The notes under the pieces: model-generated
Told to the model about the DNA's origin: nothing
The model's input: only the letters and a program-made list of their open reading frames with translations
The model's database searches: none
In this document: positions 41,974-52,079 of the stretch, piece after piece
Layout: each line of letters begins with the position of its first letter
Position numbering within the stretch: position 1 is the first letter of the stretch
Translations under genes and position numbers: made by a program
Source of the DNA: Aselliscus stoliczkanus
Taxonomy: Eukaryota; Chordata; Mammalia; Chiroptera; Hipposideridae
Direction: 5' to 3'
Assembly: GCA_033961575.1 (NCBI GenBank)
Contig: CM066731.1
Coordinates: 62,277,501 to 62,341,500, forward strand
DNA length: 64,000 nt

Positions 41974-44900
41974 GGCAGTGTCACTGGCCCTCATAAGTGG
42001 GACCCAAACCGGGGCCGCTGGCGTCCCAAGCCAGCGCTTAACCGCCGCACCACTCGGCCGGCCCAAGGATCTTCTCTTTTTGATAAATTCATTTAAAAGT
42101 AAACGAATTGGGAACTGGAACATTATGTGGGGAAAACTTGGTTTTGTGATCTCAGGTTGGGTTTTAAATGAAACACATCATGTCAGTTCTGAAGTTTGCA
42201 TCTCACTTTTCTTTCAGACCACGAAGGCTTTTCTTCCTACAATGCTGGAAATTAATCATGGTCATATCGTGACAGTTGCGAGTTCCTTGGGATTGTTCAG
42301 TACCGCTGGAGTAGAGGTTTGTCGGATGGAAAGCATTTCCTTCATTCAATCACTTTATCTCATGAGAAATACACTAAAATCCTAAGGAACACCTGCTGCC
42401 TGTACATTCATGGAAGCCCTCAACCTGTGCTGTTGGCGAAGCGCGCCAGGAACCCAGGGCCGGCTGTGGGGATGCAGCCCTGCATCTCCTGCCATGAAAT
42501 CACTTGCATGAGCTTGCGCGTGCAGCAGCAATAAGCGAAAGCAGTGAGCCGGTCCTCAGGATGCCCTGTTTTCGTTACCAGTTTTGCTTGATGACGGTGG
42601 GGAGGGACAGGGTCAAGAATAAAGTCACAGAGGGCAGTGGCAGTGCCACGGGGAACAGATAAATGAAGCCAAAGGTTGACCTGTTTTGGTCAACTTGCCA
42701 AACACGAGCTGCCTTGTGTGAGCTCCTCAGATGAGATGGCTGTGGCAGATGGGAGGTGTCCTGCCTTGTACGTTAGTAGAACTGGCCTGAATCAAACCCT
42801 GTTCTTCCCCGTATTCACATTACAAAGCGTGCGTATGTATATTGTTCTGTGCTGTTTGTCCTGTAGCGTGGGACTGAAAGCATTGCTGCATGCATGCACA
42901 AAAGCACACAGAATAGATGGCTTCCACAGCCCACATTACCAGTCCTAACTTTAAAGTGAGGTAATGGAGAAGAGCTTTCTTTTATACCATGTGTCCTTAG
43001 GTTACAGTGTAGTTTAAGTTCACAAGGTATAGTTATCATTTTCATTTGTCCTTCACCCTAAAATGAGAATCAGATCATAACAACTTATAACCTCAGCTAG
43101 ACTTGTCTTTGTTCTCCTGGCATTAATTTAAACAAACTGGTTTTTCAGTCTCCTGTACCGAACAAGAGACCATTTGTAAATGTTCCAGACACTTCAAAGT
43201 GAACCTGTCTCCATTTTTAACTCCAGCTCGTTAGCTTTCATAGAATCCTTTGTGGTAACTTCCCCAGAGTAACACGATACTTGGTTGATGTGGCAAAAAG
43301 TGTTCATCTGTTTCTGCTGTTGCTTTAAAAATATTATTTCTTCACTGAACCACATCAGATACCTGTCTTTTAAAATGCTTGCCTTTTCTTTGCTTAGTCA
43401 CCTGTAACCTTTTGTAGCAAATGCGTAACCAGAGTGAGACCAGGGCAGAGGCTTGGGTTTGGCCTGGGATCTGCGCGTGTACTTACGGCTGTCTTCCTCC
43501 TCTCTCCTTCTAACTCAGGATTACTGTGCCAGTAAATTTGGAGTCGTGGGTTTCCATGAATCCCTGAGCCACGAGTTAAAGGCTGCTGAAAAGGATGGAA
43601 TTAAAACAACGTTGGTTTGCCCTTACCTGGTCGACACAGGCATGTTCAGGGGTTGTCGGATCAGGTCCGTGAGAACCTATCTTATTACTGATAAAAAACT
43701 ATTTTAAAAGTCATCATTGCACAGCGGGGGAATGTGTGGAATTAGATCTTTAACGAAGTCAACCTTGTACTTTTACTATCACTTGACAGTTAACCTGTAG
43801 TGTGTGAAATTGATGTAAATACGATTAACAGTGAGGGTCGGGTGCCACGCTGGTGTCAGCTTGCTGAAGTCAGTCTAGAAGCATCAGATAAAACATGGCT
43901 TCCATACACCTTCAAGGAGAAAACATTATTACCCAGGATTTTCCTTAGAAGCTACTTTTGGAGTTAATTTATTTCTTTACTATTAGTGTTGGTAAATACA
44001 TGTGACTTTGGTGTAGATGTGAAACAATGTCACTGTCACAGAAGAGTAATGGCCTTTCTTCTAAAAAGACCTTTGAATATTCCGGTCTAGATTCAGGATC
44101 TTCTTTTCTGCAGAGAGTGTATGTAGCTAGATTCACTCTAACAGAATGAAAAGAAACGTTTAGGTTTACTAGAAATGAAATGAAATACCCACCCACTTTG
44201 AAAGGAGGCATATGGGAATATAAATGTCAAGTCACATCTGACTTGAGCTAAGCAGAATAAACAAAACAGTGAGTCATTAAGAGGGTACTTGTGAAGACAT
44301 GCTTACTTGGAGATCTTTGCTTGGATGAATTTGAAAGGTGAAGTAAGATAACCACCGAATCCCTGAGTTCCTGTTGGACCAAGCTGCGAAGTAGGTGGAG
44401 GGGGATTTGAGTCATTCCAGTCTTGGGCTGACTCCATCTGGACAGGAGTGGACTCCAGCCCTGCCTCCTTTCCCACGCGCGCATGCGCGCGCGTGTGTGT
44501 GTATGTGTGTGCGCACGCTGGGTTTTTCCTCTTATGTACTTAGAGACCAGTTCCTGAGGGTCTGAGGAGCTCTGTTTCCTATTTAGCATCATAACAGGTG
44601 TCCAAAGCTGTGGTGGGACAATGAAAAGGCGAAAGAAATAAATTATATTATTAGGTTATTCAAATGTGCAGCTTATTGAATTCAGCTGAAGGTAGGATGT
44701 CTCAGTGCACTTCACCTCAGAGACCTCCTAGAGAAAATAGCTTGGCTTTCCCTTTTCAGGCATCTGGGAAAGTATATGGCCAACTTTTATTTCACTCAGG
44801 GAGACTCTGCCAGTGTTTTACACGCCATCATTTGAACTAGACTTAATACTAAAAGTTGGCATCTTGTTTGGGCTTAGTGTTTGTTATGCCAAACACCCTC

Positions 44901-45570
44901 TCCTTTTTCTGTTGAAAGAAAAAAAATAGAAACATGATTTGAAATACCTTTTAAGACATTTTTAAAACGTGACTCACTTTACAGAAAAGCAGGCTGATTT
45001 TGGTGGTGTTTTTTCTTTTTTCTTCCTTGTTTTCCAGACTATGCAAATAAAATGTGTTCATAGGGAAATTTGGAAAACACAGCATAGTACAATGAAGTCA
45101 ACAGAATGGACCTCAAATCTTGTCACTAGGATAACATCTCTGTCAATGTTTTGATGGGTCTTTTCTGGTCTTGCCGATTTTGCATTCCCTCCTAACTGCA
45201 GTGTTTCTACGTATGATTTGCAGGAAGGAAATCGAGCCGTTCCTGCCGCCTCTGAAGCCCGATTACTGTGTGAAGCAGGCCATGAAAGCCATCCTCACCG
45301 ACCAGCCCATGATCTGCACACCCCGCCTCATGTACATGGTGACCTTCATGAAGAGGTAAGTGCCCTGACAGCTGTGTCTGCCCGTGTCCGCCCCAGAGCT
45401 GAACGAACCCCTCCCGGTCGCTAACGCCTGTGGCTCTCCTTTGCAGCATCCTCCCTTTCGAAGCCGTCGTGTGCATGTACCGGTTCCTAGGAGCAGACAA
45501 GTGTATGTACCCCTTTATCGCTCAAAGAAAACAAGCCACAAACAATAACGAAGCAAAAAACGGAATCTAA
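20282..45570 (+). CDS. RDH10: RDH10, retinol dehydrogenase 10 (all-trans), 6 exons
   Basis: Membrane-bound short-chain dehydrogenase that oxidises all-trans-retinol to retinaldehyde, the first and often limiting step in retinoic acid synthesis; it acts on ER and lipid-droplet membranes. Exons 20282-20570, 22332-22567, 42218-42316, 43519-43664, 45224-45355 and 45447-45570 join to 1026 bases: 341 residues plus TAA, the human length. A hydrophobic N-terminal anchor spans about 3-27. The cofactor motif TGAGSGLG is at 42-49. NNAG is at 144-147. The catalytic Ser is near 197 (VASSLG), and YCASK gives Tyr210 and Lys214. A hydrophobic C-terminal segment follows. All introns are GT-AG and in phase, and I see no damage. 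Start: first ATG in exon 1 in the coding frame (gagATGaac). It is divergent from RPL7. Confidence 0.98.
20571..22331 (+). other. RDH10: RDH10 intron 1
   Basis: 1.76 kb. The first 100 bases continue the CpG island. It carries a mariner-like hairpin MITE at about 20988-21055 and a G run after it. No other gene is seen. Confidence 0.9.
20988..21055. mobile_element. hairpin MITE, mariner-like
   Basis: Arms TGTATGCACATTTTAAGA (21001-21018) and TCTTAAAATGTGTATACA (21026-21043) are inverted with one mismatch and a 7-base loop. They are flanked by 'gggggtgccaaaaaa' on the left and 'ttgtttttcttcggggg' on the right, as in mammalian mariner-derived MITEs. Exact ends are blurred by the G run. Confidence 0.6.
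22332..22567 (+). CDS. RDH10: RDH10 exon 2
   Basis: Acceptor 'gaggacag', 236 bases from AGNGEEE to HAHFW, including CDVG and NNAG. Donor gtaaat. Ends in phase 0. Confidence 0.97.
23155..23184 (+). repeat. G-rich run, quadruplex-capable
   Basis: Four or more runs of 4-7 G separated by single T, in RDH10 intron 2. Confidence 0.7.
24619..24626. promoter_or_regulatory. consensus CRE palindrome TGACGTCA
   Basis: Full 8-base cAMP response element in RDH10 intron 2 ('gtaatgacgtcactgc'). Function unknown. Confidence 0.4.
25190..25740 (+). mobile_element. L2 LINE 3' relic
   Basis: 'tttgaaggcctcgctcaagttc', 'tctcacagccctctctgtgcttcccatccc' and neighbouring words follow the order of the L2 3' end. 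Diverged. Confidence 0.5.
27770..28560 (+). mobile_element. ancient mammalian repeat, L2-like
   Basis: A long series of words such as 'caaaatgaactactttttgtgcc', 'tgcctggactctggaaggagtc', 'cttaggccttcccaagctg', 'aggaaccccacacactcagctc' matches a common ancient repeat in order. Family uncertain. Confidence 0.4.
31385..31505 (-). mobile_element. MIR relic, antisense
   Basis: 'ttttatggacaaggaaac', 'gagaggttaggggacttgcctggggtcac' is the reversed core of MIR. Confidence 0.65.
31535..31870. mobile_element. DNA-transposon-like relic
   Basis: 'cagtcctcacttgacactgtggataggttctgcgac' and 'aacgaaaccagttttcccataaac' are typical of an ancient Tigger/MER-type element. Confidence 0.4.
32580..32940 (-). mobile_element. 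MaLR-type LTR relic (ERVL-MaLR), antisense
   Basis: Solo LTR: 'gagtccattcgggctgctgtcacagaatacc' at one end, 'ctcacagtttcggaggtttgtcc', 'gggcactaatcccattcctgagggctccaccctcatgacc', 'gggttaggattcaacatg' to 'cccaacattcagaccacagca'. This is the MST/MLT1 layout read in reverse. No internal retroviral genes. Confidence 0.8.
38747..38902 (+). mobile_element. tRNA-class SINE (ggccggcc type) with target duplication
   Basis: The target duplication 'aaataaaggaccta' is at 38747-38760 and 38889-38902. The element reads gggctggctgagtggcgcgg, tRNA-like with B box 'ggttcaggtcc', then 'cagtgacactgccctc' and an AAATAAAT tail. This is the only plus-strand copy, so it shows the family in its transcribed orientation. 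Confidence 0.9.
40290..41210 (+). mobile_element. ancient mammalian repeat fragments
   Basis: Words near both ends ('gccatgtgccagggctgtac', 'aaatcatgggaagctgtg') are those of a long ancient repeat. Short frames inside are not convincing. Confidence 0.35.
41926..42077 (-). mobile_element. tRNA-class SINE, antisense, just upstream of RDH10 exon 3
   Basis: The target duplication 'caaggatcttctct' is at 41926-41939 and 42064-42077. The SINE is antisense to RDH10, so its tail is a T run of about 28 bases ending TAG at 41971-41973, about 245 bases before the exon 3 acceptor. Confidence 0.9.
42218..42316 (+). CDS. RDH10: RDH10 exon 3
   Basis: Acceptor 'tctttcag', 99 bases (33 codons) from TTKAFLP to STAGVE, containing the catalytic serine. 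Donor gtttgt, weaker than usual. Confidence 0.96.
42317..43518 (+). other. RDH10: RDH10 intron 3
   Basis: 1.2 kb, no recognisable element. Confidence 0.85.
43519..43664 (+). CDS. RDH10: RDH10 exon 4
   Basis: Acceptor 'taactcag', 146 bases beginning DYCASK (catalytic Tyr/Lys) and ending GCRI plus two bases. Donor gtccgt, unusual at +3. Confidence 0.96.
43665..45223 (+). other. RDH10: RDH10 intron 4
   Basis: 1.56 kb, carrying the Z-DNA-type alternating tract at 44474-44518; otherwise nothing named. Confidence 0.85.
44474..44518. repeat. perfect alternating pyrimidine-purine tract (Z-DNA type)
   Basis: 45 bases of strict alternation: CG-rich on both ends with a self-complementary GCGCGCATGCGCGC core, and a TG/TATG middle. 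Confidence 0.85.
45224..45355 (+). CDS. RDH10: RDH10 exon 5
   Basis: Acceptor 'gatttgcag', 132 bases from KEIEPFLPP to TFMK plus two bases. Donor gtaagt. Confidence 0.97.
45447..45570 (+). CDS. RDH10: RDH10 exon 6, coding part
   Basis: Acceptor 'ctttgcag' after a 91-bp intron. Codes [13 protein letters not shown] to EAKNGI, then TAA at 45568-45570. Confidence 0.97.
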
Positions 45571-45703
45571 GAATCTTTTGTATGGAATACCACTTCCCTC
45601 GGAAGACAAGCAAGATGTTTCAGTCCAATCCACCACCACGTTACCCACATTCTGTGGATTCGAAATCATGTTGAATTTTTTTTTAATCCACTTTTTAAAA
45701 AAT

Positions 45704-45709
45704 AATAAA
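45704..45709 (+). terminator. RDH10: RDH10 proximal polyadenylation signal
   Basis: AATAAA in 'aataataaagtgtaaa', 134 bases past the stop; would make a short 3' UTR. Confidence 0.5.
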
Positions 45710-46753
45710 GTGTAAATTCACCGACTAGAGGACTTGGAAAATGTGATCCACAAAAGTGAGCTCACGTTGTTGCCAATGGGGTGCTTTTTAGGCAGAACCC
45801 CCAAAACCAGTCAAATCTGTTAGACAAGCACTGTGGGACATCTCCAGGCTACCATGATTTTGTTTTAATGAGCAGAAAGTCTAGAGATGATAATGACAGT
45901 GTGTTTCCTGTGCGTGGTTTTTCCTAATTCCCATAGAGTTTAATAATTCTTGCCCTTAAACTCTAGCCAGTTGACATCCTTGAAACGTCAAGGACTGATA
46001 GTGCCCTATTTTCTCACATTTTCTAAGTTTTGGCTTTGCAAAGCCTGGGTGGCTTTTCCATGGTGTTTGTGTGTGTACAGTGCTTTTCAAACAGAATTTT
46101 GAAATCTCCATCCATTTGAATTAAATGCTATTTGATTGTTACAGTAACGATAATCAGGTCTCTTTTTTAAAGTTCACAGCAACTGAGGTGTTAGCCGGCT
46201 TTTAAATTGTATCTCTGAAATTTTTCCTTAAGTATCTATTACTCTGGAGACCTAGGTATCCAAAAAAAAAAAAAAAATCATACATTTTCTACCTATGAAT
46301 TGTGCTGCATACAGAAAGTGCCCTTTCCTCAGGAAGCTGCTGTGTTTTATTTCTTTGGATGGACTTTAATCTAGAATCCATAGCAGCTCTGCAAAGAAAG
46401 CGTTTCTAAAAATGGGAACTTTGGCATTTCAAAAAGTCCCCATTTTTGTGCCAACTATGATTAGTGAGGAGAAAAATCTTTTACTCTGGAGTACACATGG
46501 AAGGGTGTAAAGATTCTTTTAAAAGTTTTATTCACCTTGTAGAACCGCAAATGACATTTTTACAGTATTTTTTTGTAAAGCAAACTATTTTGTGCCTTGA
46601 ATTTGGTAAATGTGTATTAGTGAAACATTGTAAAAGTGAACTTCTACCTCTGTATCTAAATGTATACCATCCACTTGTAAATTACTATAAACTATTATGT
46701 GACTGCTTTTTTTTTAGAATGTCTTGTTTAAACAGTGACCAATGTTTAAGGCT

Positions 46754-46811
46754 ATTAAAATAAGCCATCTTTTACTAATTAATTGGGAAGTTTTATAAAG
46801 GACTGATTAAA
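46754..46811 (+). terminator. RDH10: RDH10 distal polyadenylation signals
   Basis: Two ATTAAA hexamers (46754-46759, 46806-46811) in an AT-rich end region. ATTAAA is the commonest variant signal. Confidence 0.55.
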
Positions 46812-46830
46812 TTTAAAGAATTAACTTACA

Positions 46831-47489
46831 TACAACCGAGTGTGTGCTTATTAGTTAGCAGTAGCGTTGTAGGGAAAATCGTCATGGTTTTGTTTTTTTT
46901 CCTCCGTGCCATAGCCCACCTTAGTTAAAGAAAAGTGCCTGGATGGGACAATGTTCAGGAACAGACAGTAACAGCTTAGGGGCCATGCACTCAAATGCCC
47001 ACTGTGTCCATCTGCTGAGATTCGATCCTTTCTCAGGGGCTTGTTTATACTAAAAGTGGGAAAATAGAAAGGCTCCCGTGACCTGTGTATTTGAAACACA
47101 GACGAAATCTGCACGTATCCACGTCCAGTGGAGTCCTGGCTCACAGCTCGTATCCCCATCGCTGGCCTTTATAAGGAGAAGCTTTGTGCTATGTTTGAAT
47201 TTCTCTTTATAGATGATAACCAAGCCTGAGGCCATTAAAACCACTGAGGCCCTGGCCACCTCTTCGTTTTCCATTTGGGACTGAAAGAATTACTTTGAAG
47301 TAGAATCATAACGAGGTGGGCGGAGACATTTCAGAGGTGACCCGGGTCACCTCCGAGTGCACCCCGACCCCGACCGAGCACCCTCAGAACACTCGAGAAA
47401 CCTGTTCTCCTTCAACCACCCATTTACCCATCTCAAGACGGAGGAAAGTCTTCCTTACATTTAATTTTATTCTCATGTGTTGTAATTTA
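46831..47489. other. intergenic after RDH10
   Basis: No gene seen. Includes an 18-bp palindrome at 47335-47352. Confidence 0.5.
47335..47352. repeat. 18-bp perfect palindrome
   Basis: AGGTGACCCGGGTCACCT equals its own reverse complement. It contains GGGTCA words arranged as an everted pair without spacer. Confidence 0.7.
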
Positions 47490-48420
47490 AACCTCTTTCT
47501 ATTTTTGTTTGTTACTTCCCTTGTAAGATTGTCCATCTCTGAGTTCAATAAACCTAATCCGTTTAACTTTTTTGTAGAAGTCTTCAATTCCCATGTTTGG
47601 GCCTAGTTTAATTACATCTGTGGCTCTTCCTTGAACGCTCTCCAACTTCTCTAGCTGTGGAGTTTGGAAGGGAGTCCAGTTAATGCAAGTGTAGGACCCC
47701 TGGCCCCTACAGGCTGTGCTCCTTCTCCCCAGCATCAGGCTTAGTGTAACGCTGTAGCGATGATTATCATTCTCCCCAAACGTAAACTCTCTTCCAGTTC
47801 AGCCTGCGTACTGGTGTTGCTCACTGAGGTAGCTGCCAAGGCTCCTTTTCTTGCTGATTATTCGTCTACACCCTGCTCCCCACGTTGACTTTGAATGTGT
47901 TCTCTTTGCTGTCATCTGGCCCATTCGGGCAAATGTTCAGGGCCACTGGACTCAAGGCTGACCCCCTTGGGGAACCACTCTGCCACCCAACATTTAGAAC
48001 TGGCTCCTGAGAGTGTGTCCTTTTCTCTCTCTCTCACCTTTCAACCAATTTAATGATAATCATATTGAGTGGGACCCAGGAATCCAAAGTTTTGAAGCTG
48101 GCAAAGATGAATTCCAACTATTGTTTTCCCCTTGATCTGCCAGGGCTGCTGCTCTGTCACAAAAGATTAGATTAGCTTGACAGGATTGAACTACATAAAG
48201 CCAGGCTGGGCTTTTTTTTTTTTTTTTCTTTTTTCTTTTTTTTAAGTATCCTGTTGCCTTGAAAGGCTATACCTTTCCAATTTTCCCCAAGTAAAAGAAA
48301 AAAAAAAGGCAAATGTCTTTTTCGACGTTTTCTTTTCTGACTGGCAGAAACGCTTCTAAATTGATGTTGACCTGAACGAAGCATGGATATTAGCTTTTGC
48401 CTCCAACTAAATATAAAATT
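47490..48420 (-). mobile_element. CR1/L3-type LINE relic
   Basis: The minus strand keeps recognisable pieces of a CR1-clade reverse transcriptase in N-to-C order. A VPQG motif, as in the RT 'PQGS' block, is encoded near 47970. LEKLESVQGRATDVI, like the CR1 'LE.VQRRAT.LI' block, lies near 47640. Plus-strand phrases such as 'ctcaaggctgacccccttggggaaccactctgccaccc' and 'acataaagccaggctgggc' are typical of the reverse strand of this LINE. No intact frame. Confidence 0.65.
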
Positions 48421-50709
48421 AGTGGGGTTTGGGAGAGCAGGGTCGCTCTTTCAAACATGCCAGATCTGTTGCCTGCATCTGATTAAAGAGGGGAGTGGAG
48501 AAAGCAAGGCTGTGATGGGTCAGCAGGGCTGGGACCCTGGGCCCGGGAATATGTAGTCAGCATTTGCCCTGTCGATTTAGCAAATACGCTAGGCACATCC
48601 TAGGCCCAAAGGCCTAGCCCAGGGACTTGAGTAGGTTGCAGTTAACTCACCAGGTCAGATCCAAGCAACTTACGTGCAGATGCCACAAATGTGTGACTGA
48701 GGTCTCAGCAAGGTGGGGAGGCAAGAGGTGACAATGAAAATAAGCCTGGAAGGTTGGTGTTGCAACAGATGGAGACAGGAGGAATGAGAGCTTGGGCATT
48801 CCACAGAGCAGATTGTCAGGAAAGCCCGGGGGCTGAACAAGGAAAAGGATCCTCGTGGTGCCTGAGACAGGACATGGAACGAGAACGCCAGGCATTCCCT
48901 GAGAAAGTCCCATCTTGAAAGCAGCCCTCCTTCCTGGAGGAAGAATGGGTGCTCCCTTTAACTGAGAGGAGAGAGGAGCCCTAGGACAGTCATGTGAGCA
49001 GAGTTGTGAGGTTAATAGAATCAATGACGCTGCTATAAAGAATTCTGAGACCCCCGGAAGCTCTGGGACCAGTTGAGAGGAAAGCTAGGGCAGGAGTCCA
49101 GCTGAGAGGCGGCAGGTAGGGCCTTCAAGAGAGCAGCTTGGAGAGCACCTGGGAGGCTGCACAACCGACCCAGGAGGTTTCAACGTGAATGACAAGCATG
49201 GTTTGTGATGAGCCAGGCTGTTTTTAAGTGGGAGCAGCAGCACAAACAGTGAACCTGATATTGGCAACATTGCATCTGAGAGGATAATAACTGGGGGAAA
49301 AGGAGTGGGGCTGCTGTGGGAGAGGGGGCTGCACACCTAGCTCCTGTTCTCAGGACAGAGGCTCATGCTAAGATTCTGGGGTCCTCTGGATAGAAGCTAT
49401 GAAGTGAAGGAACCTGGGGTGGGGAACTCAGAATGAGAGGGTCCAGGGGCCCAAACTTGGGGAATGTGAGGGAGCCTTGGGAAAATACTCATAAAAGGTG
49501 GAGCAAAGTAAGGAGGGGAACTTCCTTCTCTCAGGGAGAAGCCAGATCAGAAACAATTATCTCCTCTCCTCCAACCTAATCTCCAGTCTGAGTCACACTT
49601 AAGAAACCTCAGTCTGGCCCAAGAAAAAGAGTCTGTGTGGTCAGTCCTGGGGCAGAGGCCCAAAGGTGAAGGGCAGGGCTAACAGATAGCATGTGGACTG
49701 TTCCCTGGCACTCGGGTTTCTAGTAACTAAATCCATTGTTAAAGTGACGGAAAATGTCTTCCTAAGGGAAACCTGGAAACTGTTGGTTTTTGGCAATTTT
49801 GTTAGCTTGGCCTCAGAAGCACGCCTTGCTGAGATGTGCAGGCAATGGTTCGTGAGAACCCTGCGGAGAAACAAAACGCATTTCGGTATCACCAAATGGA
49901 TACATGTTAGTTCAAATGAACCATTTCCATGTGCCCAAAAGATGGGGCACCACCAGTTTCTATCAGTCTGTACAATGGGGCAGGCTCCTATCTGGGTCCT
50001 TCGAATACTGAGCTCAAAGAAGGCCAAGAAGTGCTCCGGCCAGGTCCCCAGGTCAAGAGGACATCATCGCCCTCCCGGGTCTCCCAGGAAAGGTCAAGGC
50101 AGAGCCATGTGTGACCACAGCCCTCGACACGGTAGCTATTTAACTGCATTTAACACGTTTTCATGACTATCTCTTTGGGAAAGCCCTGAGAATGGTGCAG
50201 TCACTAACCTAGAACCCTCCTTGCTGAGTAATTCTCCTTCAACTTACTCCACTTCTGAAGAACACAATATTCTTCCAGGAGCTTCTCACAAGCATTTTAG
50301 CTCTAATTGTTGAAACCTTTCTAATCACTGGCCAAAAGTAAGAGAATTGGTTAGCAAGAAAAACAAAGCATCTTCAGCCCAGAATTGAAGTTTGAGGTTG
50401 TCTTGTCAAGGGGATTTAAGCCATGTTGCAGGGAGAGATGAAAAATGCCCTCTGGCCTCGCCCACACATCCTGGGTGGTCCACCTGGTTGCCACGGGTGA
50501 GCCTGCCCTCCCCCACAGGGGAGCAGCCCCAGCCTGACTCCTCTTTCCCAGCCCTCTGCCTGCAGGGATGTTGCCTCCCGCTCCTGCCCGGCTCTGTGTA
50601 GGCTCTGCATGGTCCTGGAGGCCAGTGGATAGGTGGTGGTCCTGACCCTACGCAGGAACACATATGTATGTGGACAACACACAGTGTTCTACAGCCATAG
50701 AGTTCCCAC
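48421..50709. other. intergenic, nothing recognised
   Basis: 2.3 kb of mixed sequence. ORFs near 49641-50166 on both strands have no recognisable domain and look like chance. Confidence 0.45.
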
Positions 50710-51110
50710 TGAAGAGCTCGGCATCGTAGGTTGAATCCTGTCCTTCAAAAAGATAACGTCCTATCTCCCAGTTCCTCTGAATATGACCATTTTGGAAAAA
50801 TGTAATCATGATGAGGTCATATGGGATTCTGGTGGGCCCTGAATCCACTCACTGGCATCCTTTTAAAAAAGGAGATAGGAACACCCAGTAGAGACTGGAG
50901 GAATGCAGCTATGAGCCAAGGAACACCAGGGCCTACCTGCAAGGATGCAGCTAGGAAGAGGCAGGAGGCAGATTGTCCCTCAGAGCCTCTGAAAAGGAAG
51001 CAGCCCCAACAGCACCTTGATGTTGGATTTCGAGCCTCTAGAATTTCGAGAATAAATTTCTGTTGCTTCGGCCGCTCAGTTGTGATACTTTGTTTCGGCA
51101 GCCCGGGGGA
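50710..51110 (+). mobile_element. MLT1-type LTR relic (ERVL-MaLR)
   Basis: Solo LTR in sense: 'aggttgaatcctgtccttc', 'aacgtcctatctcccagttcc', 'atgatgaggtcatatgggattc', 'ccaacagcaccttgatgttgg', 'cgagcctctagaatt', 'gagaataaatttctgttg', 'gtgatactttgt'. No viral genes. Confidence 0.75.
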
Positions 51111-51114
51111 AACC

Positions 51115-51285
51115 AGTGGTTCAGAGTCTGCTGTTAGCGCCCTGCCACTCACTAGCCACTTAGCCTGGGCCTTTTCCTTGACCTCCGTTATAGTCGGTCT
51201 CCTTAGGTGTAAACTGGGAATCATAGTACCTATCTCAAGGGTATTGGAGGGATATATGAGAGGACACACGTACAACACTTGGGAC
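51115..51285 (+). mobile_element. MIR SINE relic
   Basis: 'ccactcactagccacttagcctgggccttttccttgacctcc', 'aggtgtaaactgggaatcatagtacctatctcaaggg' follows MIR. Confidence 0.75.
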
Positions 51286-51324
51286 TGTGTCTACTCCAAA
51301 CTATATGTTGAAGAGATTGCATTA

Positions 51325-51962
51325 GGTTTGGCGACGTAAGAAATGTCCAAACCTGTAGAGAATTTTTATCTGAGCCAAACTGACCATTGATGGGAAGCAA
51401 AATCTCAATGGCTAGAGGTGTCCCAGAGAATGGCAGTTTTGCAGCGTATTTTATACATTAGAGAAAAAGGAGGAGATTAAGGGGGGTTATATGAAACCCA
51501 CTGGTAGTAGATTAGGGAGGTAGGAGAAAGCAAAGTGGGAAGTCTCTGGGATTGGAAAAAGTAAGATGGAGAGACACATGCTTCCTTTACATTGGTGGGT
51601 AGAGGATAGTAAATAATTACCATCTACAGCACACAAAGATGATATTTGGGGAACAAGATAACGAGCTCTGTGCAGTGGGTTGTGTCCTGAGGGGTCTGGA
51701 AAGGGAGATTATGTGACATTTCAAAGGTATGTTATCTTAGATGCCAAAAGACAATAGGCAGGCTCACTTAAGGTAACGATTGACCTTTGTCAGGGAATCT
51801 ACAGGCCTAGGATGTGACTATCTGCCATGACTTGCTTTGAATTAGGAATTTTAGTAACCTCATCCTATGAGGTTACTTTCAGTCTCTAAGTTTGTACAGC
51901 CCACCATGCAGGCCTCCCCTGAGCCTGTCAGGTTTAGTACGTTGCCCCTTTTTCATCCACAG
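51325..51962 (+). mobile_element. unidentified LTR-like repeat, copy A
   Basis: From 'ttggcgacgtaagaaatgtcc' to 'gccccttttt'+'catccaca'. A shorter copy in the same order and orientation lies at about 59265-59692. Shared words include 'gtaagaaa..tccaaacct', 'gggaagcaa', 'ggagaaagcaa', 'tttaggttac/aggttactttc' and 'ctttttcatccac'. Size and uniform ends suggest a solo LTR. Family not named. Confidence 0.55.
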
Positions 51963-52079
51963 GTTGAATACATGTGAACCCCCTGCTACTCAACTGTTTT
52001 CACCTACAAAAAAGGCCATTTCATACGGTTCAGCCTAACAGTAATGATGGTGGTGGTGGTGGTGATGGCAGTACCAGTA

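Larger units (their letters stand above)
22568..42217 (+). other. RDH10: RDH10 intron 2 (19.6 kb)
   Basis: Long intron without a recognisable gene. It has L2, MIR, MaLR and Tigger-like relics and two young SINEs (separate entries). 22.6-25.1, 26.3-27.7, 28.6-31.3, 33.0-38.7 and 38.9-40.3 kb show nothing I can name beyond short simple runs. Confidence 0.9.
45571..46830 (+). other. RDH10: RDH10 3' UTR
   Basis: AT-rich, no frame. It has AATAAA at 45704-45709 (possible early poly(A) site) and ATTAAA at 46754-46759 and 46806-46811, likely giving the long form ending near 46.8 kb. The end is inferred from these signals. Confidence 0.7.

Noticed and set aside
41978..42385. Frame that continues open from the SINE through intron 2 into RDH10 exon 3
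   Set aside because: No donor/acceptor pair keeps phase 0 with exon 2 in that frame; treated as a chance opening, though the cryptic acceptor itself is listed.
49641..50166. Overlapping 128- and 157-codon ORFs on opposite strands
   Set aside because: No recognisable domain, no promoter or splice context; likely chance.
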